From contig NZ_JACVPD010000004.1 of assembly GCF_018882095.1 (NCBI RefSeq), positions 62,001 through 126,000 of the forward strand: 64,000 nucleotides of DNA. The letters run 5' to 3'. Positions 62,436 to 64,000 of the stretch are shown one piece after another. The notes below the pieces were generated by a model. It did no database searches. It was not told where the DNA came from and saw only the letters and a program-made list of their open reading frames with translations. Made by a program: the position numbers and the translations under genes. Within the stretch, counting starts at the first letter, position 1; every line of letters starts with the position of its first letter. The stretch is from Polynucleobacter sp. CS-Odin-A6. GTDB taxonomy: Bacteria; Pseudomonadota; Gammaproteobacteria; Burkholderiales; Burkholderiaceae.

Positions 62436-63137
62436 ATGACTACGATTCAAAACAATTCCACTGCTGTAAATGCTGGGGCTACCGGGACTGCTGGCGCTAT
62501 TAATGGCGCTACTGCTGCATTAAATGCCTCAGCTGGTTCAGCGAAGCAGATTCAGGATCAGTTTATGAAAATGCTGGTTGCGCAGATGAAGTATCAGGAT
62601 CCCACTGATCCGATGAAAAGTTCTGAAATGACTAGTCAGATGGCGCAAATTTCAACAGTCGATGGTATTAATAAGCTCAACACTTCCATGAGCTCGTTGC
62701 TTTCACAGATGCAATCAAGTCAAGCTTATGAGGCCACTAATTTAGTTGGTCGAAGTGTCTTGATTCCAGGTAACACCATGAACCTGGTCAAGGGTCAAGC
62801 AGCATTTGGTGCTCAGTTAGATGCATCTGCCACCTCCTTGAAGGTCAATATTTTGAATAGTGCTGGTCAGACCGTAGATGTGTTATCCATGGGCCCGCAA
62901 AAGGCAGGCACAGTGCCTTTGGTTTGGGATGGTAAGGACATCAATGGCAACCAGTTACCAGATGGCCCTTATAAATTCCAATTGTCTGCTAATGTCGCCG
63001 GAAAAAATATTAATCCAGCTGGATTAACAGTTGCTGGGGTTACCGGAATTCTGAATCCTACAGGTACTGCACCTACACAAATTATGTTGGATAACAACAC
63101 CACAACGAGTCTTGCTGATATTGCACAAATTCGCTAA
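62436..63137 (+). CDS. flgD: Hook-capping protein FlgD
   Basis: A 233-residue FlgD, the scaffold that caps the growing hook. The N-terminal block is diagnostic (QFMKMLVAQMKYQDPTDPMK, then SSEMTSQMAQISTVDGINKL). The C-terminal part has VPLVWDGKDINGNQLPDGPY, the FlgD-Ig-like fold. It is 13 bases after flgC and 28 bases before flgE. Confidence 0.96.
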   Translation: MTTIQNNSTAVNAGATGTAGAINGATAALNASAGSAKQIQDQFMKMLVAQMKYQDPTDPMKSSEMTSQMAQISTVDGINKLNTSMSSLLSQMQSSQAYEATNLVGRSVLIPGNTMNLVKGQAAFGAQLDASATSLKVNILNSAGQTVDVLSMGPQKAGTVPLVWDGKDINGNQLPDGPYKFQLSANVAGKNINPAGLTVAGVTGILNPTGTAPTQIMLDNNTTTSLADIAQIR

Positions 63138-63165
63138 CTAGATTGCTAAAGATTAAGGAATTGAT

Positions 63166-64000
63166 ATGTCATTTACAGAAGGACTAAGTGGTTTACATGC
63201 TGCCTCTGAAAATTTAAGTGTGCTGGGTAAAAATATTGCCAATGCTGCAACTGTGGGTTACAAGTCCTCTAGCATTGATTTTACAAATGTACTCGCAAGT
63301 CATCTGAATTCTGCTAACTCAGGGTCAGGTCTTCAGACTGGCGGAGCTGTATTGGCTTCCAATATTACTCAGTCATTTTCACAGGGTGCGATTATGTCCA
63401 ATAACACCCCATTAAATGCCGCTATTAACGGTCAGGGTATGTTTGTGACGTATGACCCAACCCTAGATCAAACTTCTTATACCCGTAATGGTCAATTTAT
63501 AGAAAATACGGATGGTTATTTAGTAAATGCTTCAGGTTTTCAGGTGATGGATATTAATAGTACCCCCATCAATTTATCAACCTACCAAATACATCCGCTA
63601 TCAGTACAAACAAAACAGGTCGATGTAGCTGCGTTTACTGCGCCATTATCGCCTTATGGCACGATTACTTTCGGGGGGCTGGTATACACGAACACTGATG
63701 GTAAGACTATTGGTACTGCAATGGCTCCAAGCATTGTTCCTTCAACCATCGGAACTCCGTCTACCCGCGAGACGGATGATGTTACTTTTGCACATGGAAT
63801 GTCTGCTGGTGATGCAATCACTGTTGCTGGGTTAACTTTTAAGGCAAATAAAGATTTGACCAGCACTCAAATTGCCCGTGCTTTTGCTAATTTATCTGCT
63901 GGAGCAACTACTGGTCCCAGAACTGCTGATGGTTCTTATAGCGGACAATTATCTAGTAATTTTAGTAGTAGCGCGGTTTACTCAGCAGCCGGAATCAATG
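63166..64000 (+). CDS. flgE: Flagellar hook protein FlgE, 5' part
   Basis: The open frame from ATG 63166 (AAGGAA upstream) runs off the window; 278 codons are visible. It starts MSFTEGLSGLHAASENLSVL followed by GKNIANAATVGYKSSSIDF, the hook/rod N-terminal motif, then FSQGAIMSNNTPLNAAINGQ and YTRNGQFIENTDGYLVNASG, as in FlgE. The later visible part is a variable surface domain. Position after flgD supports FlgE over FlgF or FlgG. Confidence 0.92.
   Translation, partial: MSFTEGLSGLHAASENLSVLGKNIANAATVGYKSSSIDFTNVLASHLNSANSGSGLQTGGAVLASNITQSFSQGAIMSNNTPLNAAINGQGMFVTYDPTLDQTSYTRNGQFIENTDGYLVNASGFQVMDINSTPINLSTYQIHPLSVQTKQVDVAAFTAPLSPYGTITFGGLVYTNTDGKTIGTAMAPSIVPSTIGTPSTRETDDVTFAHGMSAGDAITVAGLTFKANKDLTSTQIARAFANLSAGATTGPRTADGSYSGQLSSNFSSSAVYSAAGIN

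Noticed and set aside
1..64000. CRISPR arrays, tRNA or rRNA genes, transposases, integrases
   Set aside because: No repeat-spacer pattern, cloverleaf, or transposase/integrase motif was seen on either strand.

Overview
The window looks like chromosome of a freshwater betaproteobacterium of the Burkholderiaceae, most likely Polynucleobacter or a close relative. This rests on the moderate GC content, the infB-rbfA-truB-typA order, small Burkholderiales stress proteins (CsbD, BON, DUF3309, Rap1a/Tai) and a complete betaproteobacterial flagellar locus. The genus is inferred from protein character, not from a database search.

Layout. 1-4.5 kb: translation genes (3' part of infB, rbfA, truB, typA). 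4.8-7.1 kb: a small unknown gene and an arsenic operon (arsR, arsC, acr3) whose arsR has an in-frame TAG. 7.1-9.7 kb: small membrane protein, universal stress protein, TSUP permease, RluA-type pseudouridine synthase. 9.7-15.5 kb: an envelope/stress cluster with two BON proteins, two CsbD proteins, DUF3309, a glycine-zipper lipoprotein, Rap1a/Tai, a COG4315 lipoprotein and two Crp/Fnr-type regulators. Six copies of a 16-bp palindrome (about TGTYYGRTATCGNACA) lie upstream of these genes and suggest one regulon. 15.7-21.4 kb: envelope shape and peptidoglycan genes (ParA-like ATPase, bactofilin, M23 peptidase, PDZ-SPOR protein, Cds6-like protein, L,D-transpeptidase). 21.6-28.3 kb: signalling genes (CBS protein, two EAL/HDOD proteins, a stand-alone H-box-like peptide, a NarL-type response regulator) and a Tat-exported FAH-family protein.

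28.5-64 kb is a flagellar region: fliT-like, fliK-like, a stand-alone FlhB C-terminus, fliE, fliFGHIJK, a BLUF photoreceptor, an unknown gene, fliLMNOPQR, a TPR-glycosyltransferase, four flagellin-like genes, a fliS-like gene, flgM, flgA and flgBCDE (flgE runs off the end). An AT-rich block at about 30-41 kb interrupts it. That block carries a DegT aminotransferase, a GT41/SPINDLY transferase, ACP, ketosynthase III, SDR reductase, NeuD/PglD-type acyltransferase, Rieske oxygenase, a STELLO-like glycosyltransferase broken by a TGA, and further glycosyltransferase-like genes. Together these could make and attach an acylated amino sugar to flagellin or a surface glycan.

Most notable points: (1) the BLUF protein inside the fli operon has Glu at the position of the flavin-switching Gln, with every other signature residue in register; (2) the six-copy palindrome regulon; (3) the acyl-sugar island inside the flagellar locus; (4) two otherwise intact genes each closed by one nonsense codon (arsR and the STELLO-like gene). 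No tRNA, rRNA, CRISPR array, transposase or integrase was recognised.
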